DNA from: Nocardia aurea | GTDB taxonomy: Bacteria > Actinomycetota > Actinomycetes > Mycobacteriales > Mycobacteriaceae | DNA length: 64,000 nucleotides | Direction of reading: 5' to 3' | Assembly: GCF_003123685.1 (NCBI RefSeq) | Contig: NZ_QCYJ01000084.1 | Coordinates: forward strand, 682,001-746,000 | Shown: one piece after another, positions 56,982 to 64,000 of the stretch | Layout of the letters: the number at the start of each line of letters is the position of its first letter | Numbering within the stretch: the stretch's first letter is position 1 | The notes under the pieces: model-generated | Seen by the model: the letters and a program-made list of their open reading frames with translations, nothing else | What the model was told of the DNA's origin: nothing | Database searches by the model: none | Made by a program: the position numbers and the translations under genes

Positions 56982-57539
56982 TTAGTTGTGGCAGGTGTCG
57001 CGGTCGTTGTACAGAAGCATCTGGGTGACCTTCGCCTCGGGTGGGCTCGCCGAGCGGATGCCGAGGAAGCCGTAGTGGGCGGGTTGGCCGGGGACGTCGG
57101 CGGAGCTCCAGTTGTGGCCGAGTTGCAGGGTCGGGTAGGCGGCGCGGACCTCGTCCAGGGTGGAGCCGACGGTGATGCCCTCGGGAGTGTGGGCGGGCAG
57201 TTTGTTGTGCATGATCGCGACGATCTCGCCCTGGTTGTAGAAGCCGGTCCACCCCGCGGTGGCGGTGTAGCGGCCGCAGCCGGGCGGGTCGCCGCCCATA
57301 TCCTCGACTTTCGCGATCTCGCCGGTGGCCTGGGCGTCGGCGAGGGTCATGCCGAGGCGGATCTTGCCGTAGCCGAGCGGGCCGAAGTCGGGGGGCGGGG
57401 GTGCGACGGCGGTGGAGGAGGCGACGGAGTCGACGGTCGGCCGGGCGGGCGGAGCGACGGTGTTGTCGGAACAGCTCGCGGTGCCGCCGAGTGCGGCCAC
57501 CAGCGTCACGAAGGTCATGACGGCACGATTAATTCGCAT
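56982..57539 (-). CDS. putative lipoprotein
   Basis: 185 aa. Signal MTFVTLVAALGGTASC with lipobox-like TASC, a Pro/Ala/Thr linker, and a domain with LGMTLADAQATGEI, GCGRYTATAGWTGFYNQGEIVAIM, GITVGSTLDEVRAAYPTL. Two repeats resemble SmpA-like or glycine-turn-containing lipoprotein folds (inference). GGGGGAA 6 bases before the ATG. Confidence 0.72.
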   Translation of the reverse strand: MRINRAVMTFVTLVAALGGTASCSDNTVAPPARPTVDSVASSTAVAPPPPDFGPLGYGKIRLGMTLADAQATGEIAKVEDMGGDPPGCGRYTATAGWTGFYNQGEIVAIMHNKLPAHTPEGITVGSTLDEVRAAYPTLQLGHNWSSADVPGQPAHYGFLGIRSASPPEAKVTQMLLYNDRDTCHN

Positions 57540-57822
57540 GGTCTTCCCCCGATGTTCGTCCCCGATGAACGAGTTCCCGCCGGATCCGCGGCCCCGTATG
57601 CCGCGCCCAGTTTGGTACGGATGAACGGTGCGGGTCAAGGGCCAGTGGGGGATACGCGGCCGCCCGGTTCGGTGGTGCGGCGGTACCGAGCGCACATCGC
57701 GAGGTGCGGACGGGTAGTTCGTCGGCGCAACCGTGCGGGTCTGTCGGCGCGGTTGTCCGCGAGGGATCGTTCGCGAGCCGGGGTTCGGTGCCGGTCCGGC
57801 GCGGGTCTGCAAGAATCGGGGT

Positions 57823-58140
57823 GTGACCGATGTCGAATCGCCCACGGGAAGACGGCCCAGCGCGGGCGTGCAGTTCCTGCGCTGCCATCTGCCGATGGTG
57901 GTGGTGACCCTGGTCATCCTGCTCGCCGTCATCTTCGTCGCCTCCGATCGGTGGCGACGTGGCGCGCTGTTCTTCGGCGGCGCCACATTGCTGGCCGCGG
58001 CGTTTCGACTGTGCCTGCCGACCGCGCAGGTCGGGTTGCTCGCGGTGCGCAGCAGGCCCTTCGATGTAGCGGCGCTCGGACTCCTCGGCTCCGCCATCGT
58101 GACGCTGGCCGCGACCATCAGCACGGTCGGCGTCGGCTGA
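57823..58140 (+). CDS. DUF3017 family membrane protein
   Basis: 105 aa, three hydrophobic helices (MVVVTLVILLAVIFVA, GALFFGGATLLAAAFRLCLP, AALGLLGSAIVTLAATIS). Conserved small actinobacterial membrane protein, often near met genes. GTG 57823 start. Function unknown. Confidence 0.8.
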   Translation: MTDVESPTGRRPSAGVQFLRCHLPMVVVTLVILLAVIFVASDRWRRGALFFGGATLLAAAFRLCLPTAQVGLLAVRSRPFDVAALGLLGSAIVTLAATISTVGVG

Positions 58141-58218
58141 CCGGTCGGTCCGGATCGATCGGGCCGACACCGTACAGACCGCCCGATCATCGCGAAAAGA
58201 TCCGCGATACACCGTATT

Positions 58219-59157
58219 TCAGATCGCGGTCGACACCCCGCGCATCCCGTACCGCTCCCGCGCCGCACCGGGCGTGATGGTTTCCAGCCGTGCGGGCGGC
58301 GCGCCTTCGATGTGCTGGGCGAGAATCCGTCCCGCCGTGGGCGCGATGAACGGGGCGGCGCGGAGCAAGCCGGCCTTGTCGAAGCGGCTGAAGGCCCACA
58401 CCAGGGATTTGGCGGGCGGGGCGACGGCGAGGTCGACGATGCCGGGACGGTCGAAGTGGCCGAGCGTGCGCATCCATTTCGGTAGCAGTGCGATCGAGGC
58501 GAGCGAAAGCAACCGGCTGCCGACGTAATACGACAGGCCCGCACCGTTGCTTCGCGGTGTCCACAGGAGGTGGTGCATTCCCTCTTCGGCGCGTTCGGAG
58601 CTGCACAGCCGGGGCCGGACCCGGGCGTAGTACTCGCGCACCTGCTCGCGCGAGCGCGGTACGTCCTCGGGTTTGCAGGTCTGCAATTCGGCCGCGACGG
58701 CGCATTCGGCCCAGTAGCGGGTCTCCTCCTCGGGGGTGAGCGGTCCGGGGCCGAAGACCTCGTATGCCTTGAGTACCGAATGCCAGCCGGTGATGTGGAT
58801 CCACAGCTGGGTCTCCGGGCTGTTCGCGCTGTAGCGCTTGCCGCTGATCGGTTCGATGCCGGTCATCGGCGCGTGGATTCGCATCAGGTGGTCGGCGGCT
58901 CGGACCGCGGTGCGACCGTCGGCGATCGCGACGAGCAGGAAGTAGGAGAAGGTGTGGTCGAGGCGGGCGCGGGGATCGGAGTAGATCCCGCGTGCGTCGG
59001 CGACGGCGGCGGTGAGGAACGGGTCGAAGTGTTCGAGCACCACCGCGCGCTGGAAGCCGATCACCACGGTGGGCGCGGTCCAGATCTTCCAACTCGGGGA
59101 ACCGGGGCCGAAGAAGCCGTAGTCGTCGCGGCGCAGCGTGGTCGGATCGAAATGCAT
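58219..59157 (-). CDS. oxygenase MpaB family protein (DUF2236)
   Basis: 312 aa. DYGFFGPGSPSWKIW, RAVVLEHFDPFLTAAVADARGIYSDPRARLDHTFSYFLLVAI, LWIHITGWHSVLKAYEVFG and RYWAECAVAAEL match the MpaB/latex-clearing-protein-like family, whose studied members bind heme. ATG 59157 with AGGAG 7 bases upstream. Divergent from a TetR gene, which probably represses it. Confidence 0.85.
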   Translation of the reverse strand: MHFDPTTLRRDDYGFFGPGSPSWKIWTAPTVVIGFQRAVVLEHFDPFLTAAVADARGIYSDPRARLDHTFSYFLLVAIADGRTAVRAADHLMRIHAPMTGIEPISGKRYSANSPETQLWIHITGWHSVLKAYEVFGPGPLTPEEETRYWAECAVAAELQTCKPEDVPRSREQVREYYARVRPRLCSSERAEEGMHHLLWTPRSNGAGLSYYVGSRLLSLASIALLPKWMRTLGHFDRPGIVDLAVAPPAKSLVWAFSRFDKAGLLRAAPFIAPTAGRILAQHIEGAPPARLETITPGAARERYGMRGVSTAI

Positions 59158-59208
59158 CACATGCTCCTGTGCTGAGGGAAGGGGCCGCGGCTCCCGGCGT
59201 CCCCATCG

Positions 59209-59250
59209 AATACAACGCAACCGTAGCAATGGTGCGAGTTCAATACAACG
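59209..59250. promoter_or_regulatory. direct-repeat operator between MpaB-like gene and tetR
   Basis: AATACAACG occurs at 59209-59217 and 59242-59250. Between and beside them CGCAACC and GGTGCG form an imperfect inverted pair. Likely binding site of the divergent TetR protein. Confidence 0.5.
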
Positions 59251-59325
59251 GGTGCGTAGGATTTGCCGCGCTTTCCTTATTCGACGTCGCTGCTGACAGG
59301 ATGGAGCGATGGAGGTGAGACGGTC

Positions 59326-59991
59326 GTGACCACACCGGGCGGGGTGCCGCGAGCCTCGGCGCAGACCGATCGGCCGCGCAGGCGCTACGCGCCGCGCCTG
59401 CCTCCGGCCGAGCGCAGGGAGCAATTGCTCGACGCCGCCTACGCCGTGCTCGGTCGGTTGGAATTACACGAACTCAGCATGGAGGCGGTCGCGCAGGAGG
59501 CCGGGGTCGGTAAGCCGGTGCTGTACACCGTCTTCAAGACCCGCGCCGAACTCGTCGCGGCCCTGCTCGATCGAGAGCAGCAGCGGGGGCTGGAGCAGGT
59601 GGCGCAGACCCTGCCGACCGACCTGATGGGCGCCGATCCGGTGGTCGCGGCCTCGGCGACGGTCGAATCCTTCGTCGGTGTGGCACTGGAGAATCCGACG
59701 CGGTGGCGGCTCATTCTCGCCGCGCCGGACCGCGCTCCGGGGGAATACCGTGAGGCGCTGGGGAATTCGCGCGCGAGCGTCTTCGATCAGGCCGAGGCCC
59801 TGGTGCGGATGGGTATCGCGTTGCAACCGCGGCTGGCGGGAATCGACTCGGCGCTGCTGACCAATTCGCTGCTCACCATCGCCGAAATGCTCGGCCGTCT
59901 GGCCGTCAACGATCCCGGCGAATACCCGCGAGAACGCATCGAGGGTTTCGTCGACGCGGTGGTCCGATTACTGGTCGGCCCGGTCGAGTAG
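59326..59991 (+). CDS. TetR family regulator
   Basis: 221 aa. N-terminal helix-turn-helix: ERREQLLDAAYAVLGRLELHELSMEAVAQEAGVGKPVLYTVFKTRAELVAALL (about 29-80). The C-terminal ligand domain is family-typical. GTG 59326 with GGAGG upstream. Probably controls the MpaB-like gene. Confidence 0.9.
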   Translation: MTTPGGVPRASAQTDRPRRRYAPRLPPAERREQLLDAAYAVLGRLELHELSMEAVAQEAGVGKPVLYTVFKTRAELVAALLDREQQRGLEQVAQTLPTDLMGADPVVAASATVESFVGVALENPTRWRLILAAPDRAPGEYREALGNSRASVFDQAEALVRMGIALQPRLAGIDSALLTNSLLTIAEMLGRLAVNDPGEYPRERIEGFVDAVVRLLVGPVE

Positions 59992-60046
59992 TTCGCGGCT
60001 CGACACCGCGCATCTCGATGACCGACCGATCGGGAAAGTTCGGGCC

Positions 60047-61201
60047 TCAGCGGTTTTCGCGCGCCAGCCGCATGGTTTCGATCAACAGTTTCGACACCGC
60101 CGCCGCTTCGGTCAGGAATCCGTCGTGCCCGTCGCGGGAGTGCACGATCTCCAGACCGTCGCAGCCGGGAAGCAGTTCGGCCAATTCCTCTTGGGTCCGC
60201 AGCGGATAGAGCCGATCGGAGTCGACACCGCCCACCACGCACGGTACCGGCGTCGAGGCCAGGGCGGCGGCGACACCGCCGCGTCCACGGCCGACGTCGT
60301 GCCGGTTCATCGCCTCGGTGAGCAGCACGTAGGTGGCGGGATCGAAACGGCTACACAGCTTTTCGGCCTGGTGTTCCAGGTAGCTCTGTACCGCGTAACG
60401 TCCGCCGCGCCACGGATCCTCGTCGTCCTGGGCGTGATTCTCGAAGCGGTGATCCAATTCGCCTTCGGTCCGGTAGGTCAGGTGCGCGATCCGCCGCGCG
60501 ATACCCATTCCGTTCGTCGGGGCGCGACCGGTGCCGTGGTAATCGCCGCCCTGCCAGTCCGGATCGGAGGTGATGGCGGCGATCTGGGTGGTCTGGGTGC
60601 CGATCTGGTCGGCGGTGGCGCGTGCGCCGACCGCGAGCACCAGGGCCGCCGCCACCCGCTCCGGGGCGGTGATCATCCACTCCAGCACCCGCATACCGCC
60701 CATCGACCCGCCGACCACCGCGGCGAGTCGGTCGATGCCGAGCAGATCGGCGAGCGCGATCTCCGCGGTCACCTGATCGCGGATGGAGATCTCCGGAAAC
60801 CGCGCGCCCCACGGTTTCCCGTCGGGCGCGAGCGACGCGGGCCCGGTGCTGCCCTTGCAGCCGCCGAGCACGTTCGTCGCGATGACACACCATTCGTCGG
60901 TGTCGATCGGCGCACCGGGGCCGACCATGCCGTCCCACCAGCCGGGCTGCGTATGCAGGCCGTCGGGCGCGCCGACCACGTGCGAATCACCGGTCAGCGC
61001 GTGTTCGACCAGGACGACATTGTCCAGCGCGGGGGACAGTTCGCCCCAGCGCTGCACCGCGAGACCCACATCGCGGACGACGGCGCCGTTCTCCAGCCGG
61101 ATATCCCCGATGGTGATCACGCCGAGCCGCCCGTCCGGCGGTGGCAGCAATGTCGTACCGGTCACTGGACGGGCGGTGCTCGGCTCGGTGCTCACGGTCA
61201 C
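60047..61201 (-). CDS. metX: homoserine O-acetyltransferase
   Basis: 384-aa alpha/beta-hydrolase-fold enzyme making O-acetyl-L-homoserine for methionine synthesis. Triad: Ser in [13 protein letters not shown], Asp in [10 protein letters not shown], His in [16 protein letters not shown] and [12 protein letters not shown] are MetX marks. GTG 61201 overlaps the metY stop (GTGA); a second GTG at 61195 is possible. Coupled to metY. Confidence 0.95.
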   Translation of the reverse strand: MTVSTEPSTARPVTGTTLLPPPDGRLGVITIGDIRLENGAVVRDVGLAVQRWGELSPALDNVVLVEHALTGDSHVVGAPDGLHTQPGWWDGMVGPGAPIDTDEWCVIATNVLGGCKGSTGPASLAPDGKPWGARFPEISIRDQVTAEIALADLLGIDRLAAVVGGSMGGMRVLEWMITAPERVAAALVLAVGARATADQIGTQTTQIAAITSDPDWQGGDYHGTGRAPTNGMGIARRIAHLTYRTEGELDHRFENHAQDDEDPWRGGRYAVQSYLEHQAEKLCSRFDPATYVLLTEAMNRHDVGRGRGGVAAALASTPVPCVVGGVDSDRLYPLRTQEELAELLPGCDGLEIVHSRDGHDGFLTEAAAVSKLLIETMRLARENR

Positions 61202-62523
61202 GTCGCCGCCGCGAAACCGGCGCGTAGGTCGGCGAGGATGTCCTCGATGCCTTCGATGCCGACGGCGAGGCGGACCAGCCCGGGCGTCACGCCCGCGGCC
61301 GCCTGTTCCTCCGGTGTCAGCTGTGAATGCGTGGTCGAGGCCGGGTGGATCACCAGCGACCGCACGTCGCCGATATTGGCGACGTGGCTGTGCAGGGTCA
61401 GCGCGTCCACGAACTTCTTGCCCGCGTCGATACCGCCGCGCAGGTCGAAGGCGATGATCGCGCCCGCGCCCTTGGGGGCGAGTGCGGCGGCGCGCTGGTA
61501 CCACGGCGAGGTGGGCAGGCCCGCGTAGAAGACGGCTTCGACGTCCTCGTGGTTCGCGAGGAATTCGGCGACGGCCTTCGCGTTGGAGACGTGCCGCTCG
61601 ATCCGCAGGCTCAGTGTCTCCAGTCCCTGGGCGATCAGGAAGGCGTTGAACGGCGAGATCGCCGCGCCGAGATCGCGCAGCAACTGCACGCGGGCCTTGA
61701 GCGCATAGGCCGGAGCGCCGAGATCGGCGAAGACCGCGCCGTGGTAGCTCGGGTCCGGCGTGGTGAAGCCGGGGTAGCGTGACGCGCCGGCGGCGTCGGC
61801 CACCGTCCAGTCGAAGGTGCCGCCGTCCACGATGACGCCGCCGATGGCCGTGCCGTGTCCGCCGAGGTATTTCGTCGCCGAGTGCACGACGATGTCGGCG
61901 CCGTGGACCAGCGGCTGGATCAGGTACGGGGTGGCGACGGTGTTGTCGACGATCAGCGGGATGCCCGCCGCGTGGGCCACGTCGGCGACGCCGCGGATGT
62001 CGAAGATGGCGCTACTCGGATTGGCGATGGTCTCGCCGAAGAAGGCCTTGGTATTGGGCCGGATGGCGGCGCGCCACTGTTCGGGATCGTCCTGATCGTC
62101 GACGAAGGAGACCTCGATGCCAAGTTTGGGCAGCGAGTAGTGGAACAGGTTGTAGGTGCCGCCGTACAGCTGCGGGCTGGAGACGATGTGGTCACCGGCC
62201 GAGGCCAGGTTCAGGATCGCGTAGGTCTCCGCCGCCTGTCCCGAGGCGACGAGCAGCGCGGCCACTCCGCCCTCCAGCGCGGCGATGCGCTGTTCCACCA
62301 CGTCCTGGGTGGGATTCATGATGCGCGTGTAGATATTGCCCGGTTCGGCCAGCCCGAACAGCGCCGCGGCGTGGTCGGTGTCGCGGAACGCGTACGAAGT
62401 GGTCTGGTAGATCGGCAGTGCCCGTGCGCCGGTGGCCTGATCGGGGGCCTGGCCCGCGTGGATCTGTTTGGTCTCGAAGGACCAGGCGGCCGGATCGATC
62501 GGGGACGTCGTTGGATCGCTCAT
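61198..62523 (-). CDS. metY: O-acetylhomoserine sulfhydrylase/aminocarboxypropyltransferase
   Basis: 441-aa PLP enzyme joining O-acetylhomoserine with sulfide to give homocysteine. [32 protein letters not shown] Lys in [11 protein letters not shown], and [19 protein letters not shown] 62523 has GGAG 8-11 bases upstream; a TTG four codons earlier is not needed. Transcribed from a leader with a SAM-IV riboswitch and a Cys-rich mini-ORF. Confidence 0.95.
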   Translation of the reverse strand: MSDPTTSPIDPAAWSFETKQIHAGQAPDQATGARALPIYQTTSYAFRDTDHAAALFGLAEPGNIYTRIMNPTQDVVEQRIAALEGGVAALLVASGQAAETYAILNLASAGDHIVSSPQLYGGTYNLFHYSLPKLGIEVSFVDDQDDPEQWRAAIRPNTKAFFGETIANPSSAIFDIRGVADVAHAAGIPLIVDNTVATPYLIQPLVHGADIVVHSATKYLGGHGTAIGGVIVDGGTFDWTVADAAGASRYPGFTTPDPSYHGAVFADLGAPAYALKARVQLLRDLGAAISPFNAFLIAQGLETLSLRIERHVSNAKAVAEFLANHEDVEAVFYAGLPTSPWYQRAAALAPKGAGAIIAFDLRGGIDAGKKFVDALTLHSHVANIGDVRSLVIHPASTTHSQLTPEEQAAAGVTPGLVRLAVGIEGIEDILADLRAGFAAAT

Positions 62524-62563
62524 ATCGTTCTCCAAATGAGGGGTTGTTCGCCGGACGAACGGG

Positions 62564-62596
62564 TTATCGCGACGCGGGCGACGGACAACAACACAT
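62564..62596 (-). CDS. poly-cysteine leader peptide of metYX
   Basis: MCCCPSPASR, 10 codons, with three consecutive TGT codons after ATG and AGGAGG 8 bases upstream. It ends 41 bases before the metY start; a GTTCG/CGAAC hairpin (62546-62560) follows its stop. Cys-tRNA supply probably sets whether ribosomes stall here and thus metY translation, as in polycysteine uORFs reported in mycobacteria. Confidence 0.72.
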   Translation of the reverse strand: MCCCPSPASR

Positions 62597-62623
62597 TTCG
62601 GAATCCTCCTGAACAGCGCGCTT

Positions 62624-62726
62624 GCTCCCGGCCTTCGGGAGCCCGGTCATCACCCGGAGCACCCCACCGCAGCTGGAGGGTTGCCGACCAGCGAGCCGGG
62701 GCTTGACGCTGGCACTCATGACCTGA
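62624..62726 (-). ncRNA. SAM-IV riboswitch of metYX
   Basis: On the minus strand the core runs from GGTCATGAGTGCCAGCG through AAGCCCCGGC, GCTGG, CGGCAACCCTCC and GCGGTGGGGTGC to GGGTGATGACC; GGTCAT and ATGACC close helix P1 (core 62645-62723). A GCTCCCG/CGGGAGC hairpin (62624-62642) follows. These are SAM-IV conserved elements, and this class is known ahead of metY-type genes in actinobacteria. Start of the leader ORF binding site lies 14 bases further on. Confidence 0.88.
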
Positions 62727-62775
62727 GAAACATGGTAACCGGACGGTGCGAAACGCCCGAATTCCGTTGGAAATA

Positions 62776-63489
62776 TCACGCGGATTCGAGCGGGCGCGAC
62801 TGCGAGCAGATGCGCTGGAGCTCGTTGTACGCGGTGAGCACCGCGTCGCGAGCGGCACGCGCGGCGGTCCGCGGGTCGCTGTTGACGACCAGTTCCTCGG
62901 AATCGGCCATCGCGATATGGCACAGCATCTGCCAGGTGGCCACGACCAGGCGCACGCGCAGCGCGCCGGGGGCGTCGCCGGTGCGTTCGGCCAGGCACCG
63001 GGTGATCGCGGTGGTCTTGGTCTCGCCGAATTCCAGGGCGCGGGCGTTGACCGCCGGGCTGTTGCGCGCGATGCGCTGCATTTGCTGGAACTGCCGGAAC
63101 GACGTGGTGTCCCCGCCGTCGGCGGCGCTGTCGATGATCGCGAGGTAGGCGTTGCACAGCGCGCGTAGATCGCTGTCGGCCCGCGGCTGCTGACGCAGCG
63201 CGGTGGCGACGCCTTCGCCGAAATCGGAGATCGGACCGAGGATGATGTCCTCTTTGGTCTCGAAGTACCTGTTCACGGTGCGTGGCGAGACGTCGGCGGC
63301 GTGTGCGATCTGCTCTACGGTCGTCGCCTCGAAGCCCTGGCTGTCGCACAGGTTCAGGGCGACTTCGATGATGCGCGCGCGGGTCTGGATCTTCTTGCGC
63401 TCGCGCAGGCTCGGGCCGCAGCGGCCACGAGCCGGGCCGGTGGCGCGGGCATCGGCGGCCACGTCGATCGGCGCTGGAGAGTCGAGCAT
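62776..63489 (-). CDS. TetR family regulator
   Basis: 237 aa. Helix-turn-helix at about 32-80 (RARIIEVALNLCDSQGFEATTVEQIAHAADVSPRTVNRYFETKEDII) and a C-terminal domain with ICSQSRPLESA at the end. Divergent from an MFS exporter gene with paired operators between; likely its repressor. Confidence 0.92.
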   Translation of the reverse strand: MLDSPAPIDVAADARATGPARGRCGPSLRERKKIQTRARIIEVALNLCDSQGFEATTVEQIAHAADVSPRTVNRYFETKEDIILGPISDFGEGVATALRQQPRADSDLRALCNAYLAIIDSAADGGDTTSFRQFQQMQRIARNSPAVNARALEFGETKTTAITRCLAERTGDAPGALRVRLVVATWQMLCHIAMADSEELVVNSDPRTAARAARDAVLTAYNELQRICSQSRPLESA

Positions 63490-63533
63490 TTCCGCATTCT
63501 ATCCCACGACTGTTACCGTTTGGCAGCCATAGG

Positions 63534-63578
63534 CAAATGTCTGATTGCGACATTTTTCTCTTGACGCCAAATGTCTGA
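63534..63578. promoter_or_regulatory. tandem operators of tetR-MFS pair
   Basis: CAAATGTCTGA at 63534-63544 and again at 63568-63578. The first is part of AAATGTC-N7-GACATTT (63535-63555); the second is in TGTC-N7-GACA. TTGACG (63561-63566) between them looks like a -35 box. Confidence 0.75.
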
Positions 63579-63637
63579 CAGTGACAGGATTAGCCGACTT
63601 GATCCGAAAGTCCTGTACTTCGAACGAGGAGACCGAG

Positions 63638-64000
63638 ATGACCGACACCGCATCGGCGGCCGACGCACCGGGGAAACGGGGGAGTTCCGCACGCTGGCTC
63701 GCCCTCGCAGTCATCGCGCTGGCACAGCTCATGGTGGTTCTCGACGCCACCATCGTGACCATCGCCCTGCCATTCGCACAACGTGATCTCGAGATCAGTC
63801 AGGGCAACACCCAGTGGGTGATGACCGCCTACACGCTGATCTTCGGCGGTTTGCTGCTGCTCGGCGGCCGCATGGCGGACTACCTGGGCCGCCGCAACAT
63901 CTTCATCGCGGGCCTGATCGGCTTCGCCGCCGCGTCGGCGCTGGCCGGACTCGCGCAGAACGGGGCACAGCTGTTCGTGGGCCGCGGCCTGCAGGGCGCC
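63638..64000 (+). CDS. MFS transporter, DHA2 (EmrB/QacA) type, partial
   Basis: First 121 codons only; the gene runs past the window end. MTDTASAADAPGKRGSSARW is cytoplasmic, then helix 1 with LMVVLDATIVTIALP (the DHA2 motif D1: LDxTVNVALP), NTQWVMTAYTL and GGRMADYLGRRNIFI (motif A). A 14-helix drug exporter is expected. GAGGAGACC before the ATG. Divergent from a TetR gene. Confidence 0.9.
   Translation, partial: MTDTASAADAPGKRGSSARWLALAVIALAQLMVVLDATIVTIALPFAQRDLEISQGNTQWVMTAYTLIFGGLLLLGGRMADYLGRRNIFIAGLIGFAAASALAGLAQNGAQLFVGRGLQGA

Overview
The window is a high-GC actinobacterial chromosome segment from a mycolic-acid-containing genus; the best fit is Nocardia or a close relative. The evidence is an MspA-family porin, WhiB3, the SigD-RsdA pair, a His-tailed GroEL1, DUF5319, tandem guaB2/guaB3, the ImuA'/ImuB/DnaE2 mutasome and a SAM-IV riboswitch ahead of metY. 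The core order glmS, nnr, alr, tsaE, tsaB, rimI, tsaD, groES, groEL1, whiB3, TPR-like gene, sigD-rsdA, DUF5319, guaB2, guaB3, guaA matches the mycobacterial order I remember (M. tuberculosis Rv3436c to Rv3396c, reversed). No rRNA, tRNA, CRISPR array, insertion sequence or prophage was found. Genus assignment is inference; no search was run.

Layout. 0.4-5.2 kb: DNA photolyase, an AbiEi-like orphan, an ABC-F protein, a 63-aa PspC protein and a DUF6802 protein. 5.5-7.9 kb: three genes resembling a type VII (ESX) substrate cassette. 8.1-20.2 kb: a hydrolase-fold protein without a catalytic triad, divergent from glmS, then nnr, alr and the t6A genes with rimI, ending in a membrane-anchored Hsp70-like protein on the other strand. 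20.7-28.2 kb: CIRCE-controlled groES-groEL1, a sigK gene with a very short RskA-like partner, whiB3, a TPR-like gene and sigD-rsdA. 28.5-35 kb: GMP synthesis (guaB2, guaB3, guaA) and a second hydrolase-fold protein lacking Ser and His. 35-42.3 kb: an envelope-stress group with a large PspC protein, a PspC histidine kinase, its LuxR regulator, an MspA porin and a Ser/Thr kinase. 42.6-52.4 kb: SOS mutagenesis genes with three LexA boxes. 52.5-59.9 kb: M48 protease, lipoproteins, TrmL, a vapB antitoxin beside a decayed vapC, an isochorismatase-fold protein and an MpaB-like oxygenase with a divergent TetR gene. 60-64 kb: metY-metX behind a SAM-IV riboswitch plus a three-cysteine leader peptide, then a TetR gene divergent from a DHA2-type MFS transporter cut by the window end.

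How the genes work together. The SOS group (imuA', imuB, a 151-aa TPR-like gene, dnaE2) is tied together by near-identical LexA palindromes. The PspC kinase and LuxR protein probably form a two-component system sensing envelope state, with the large PspC protein nearby as a possible partner. metY-metX appears to be read twice in its leader, once for S-adenosylmethionine by the riboswitch and once for cysteine by translation of the leader peptide. The least explained items are that double-input leader, the two serine-less hydrolases, the truncated RskA, the 26-codon reading frame joining imuA' to imuB, and the ESX-like cassette.
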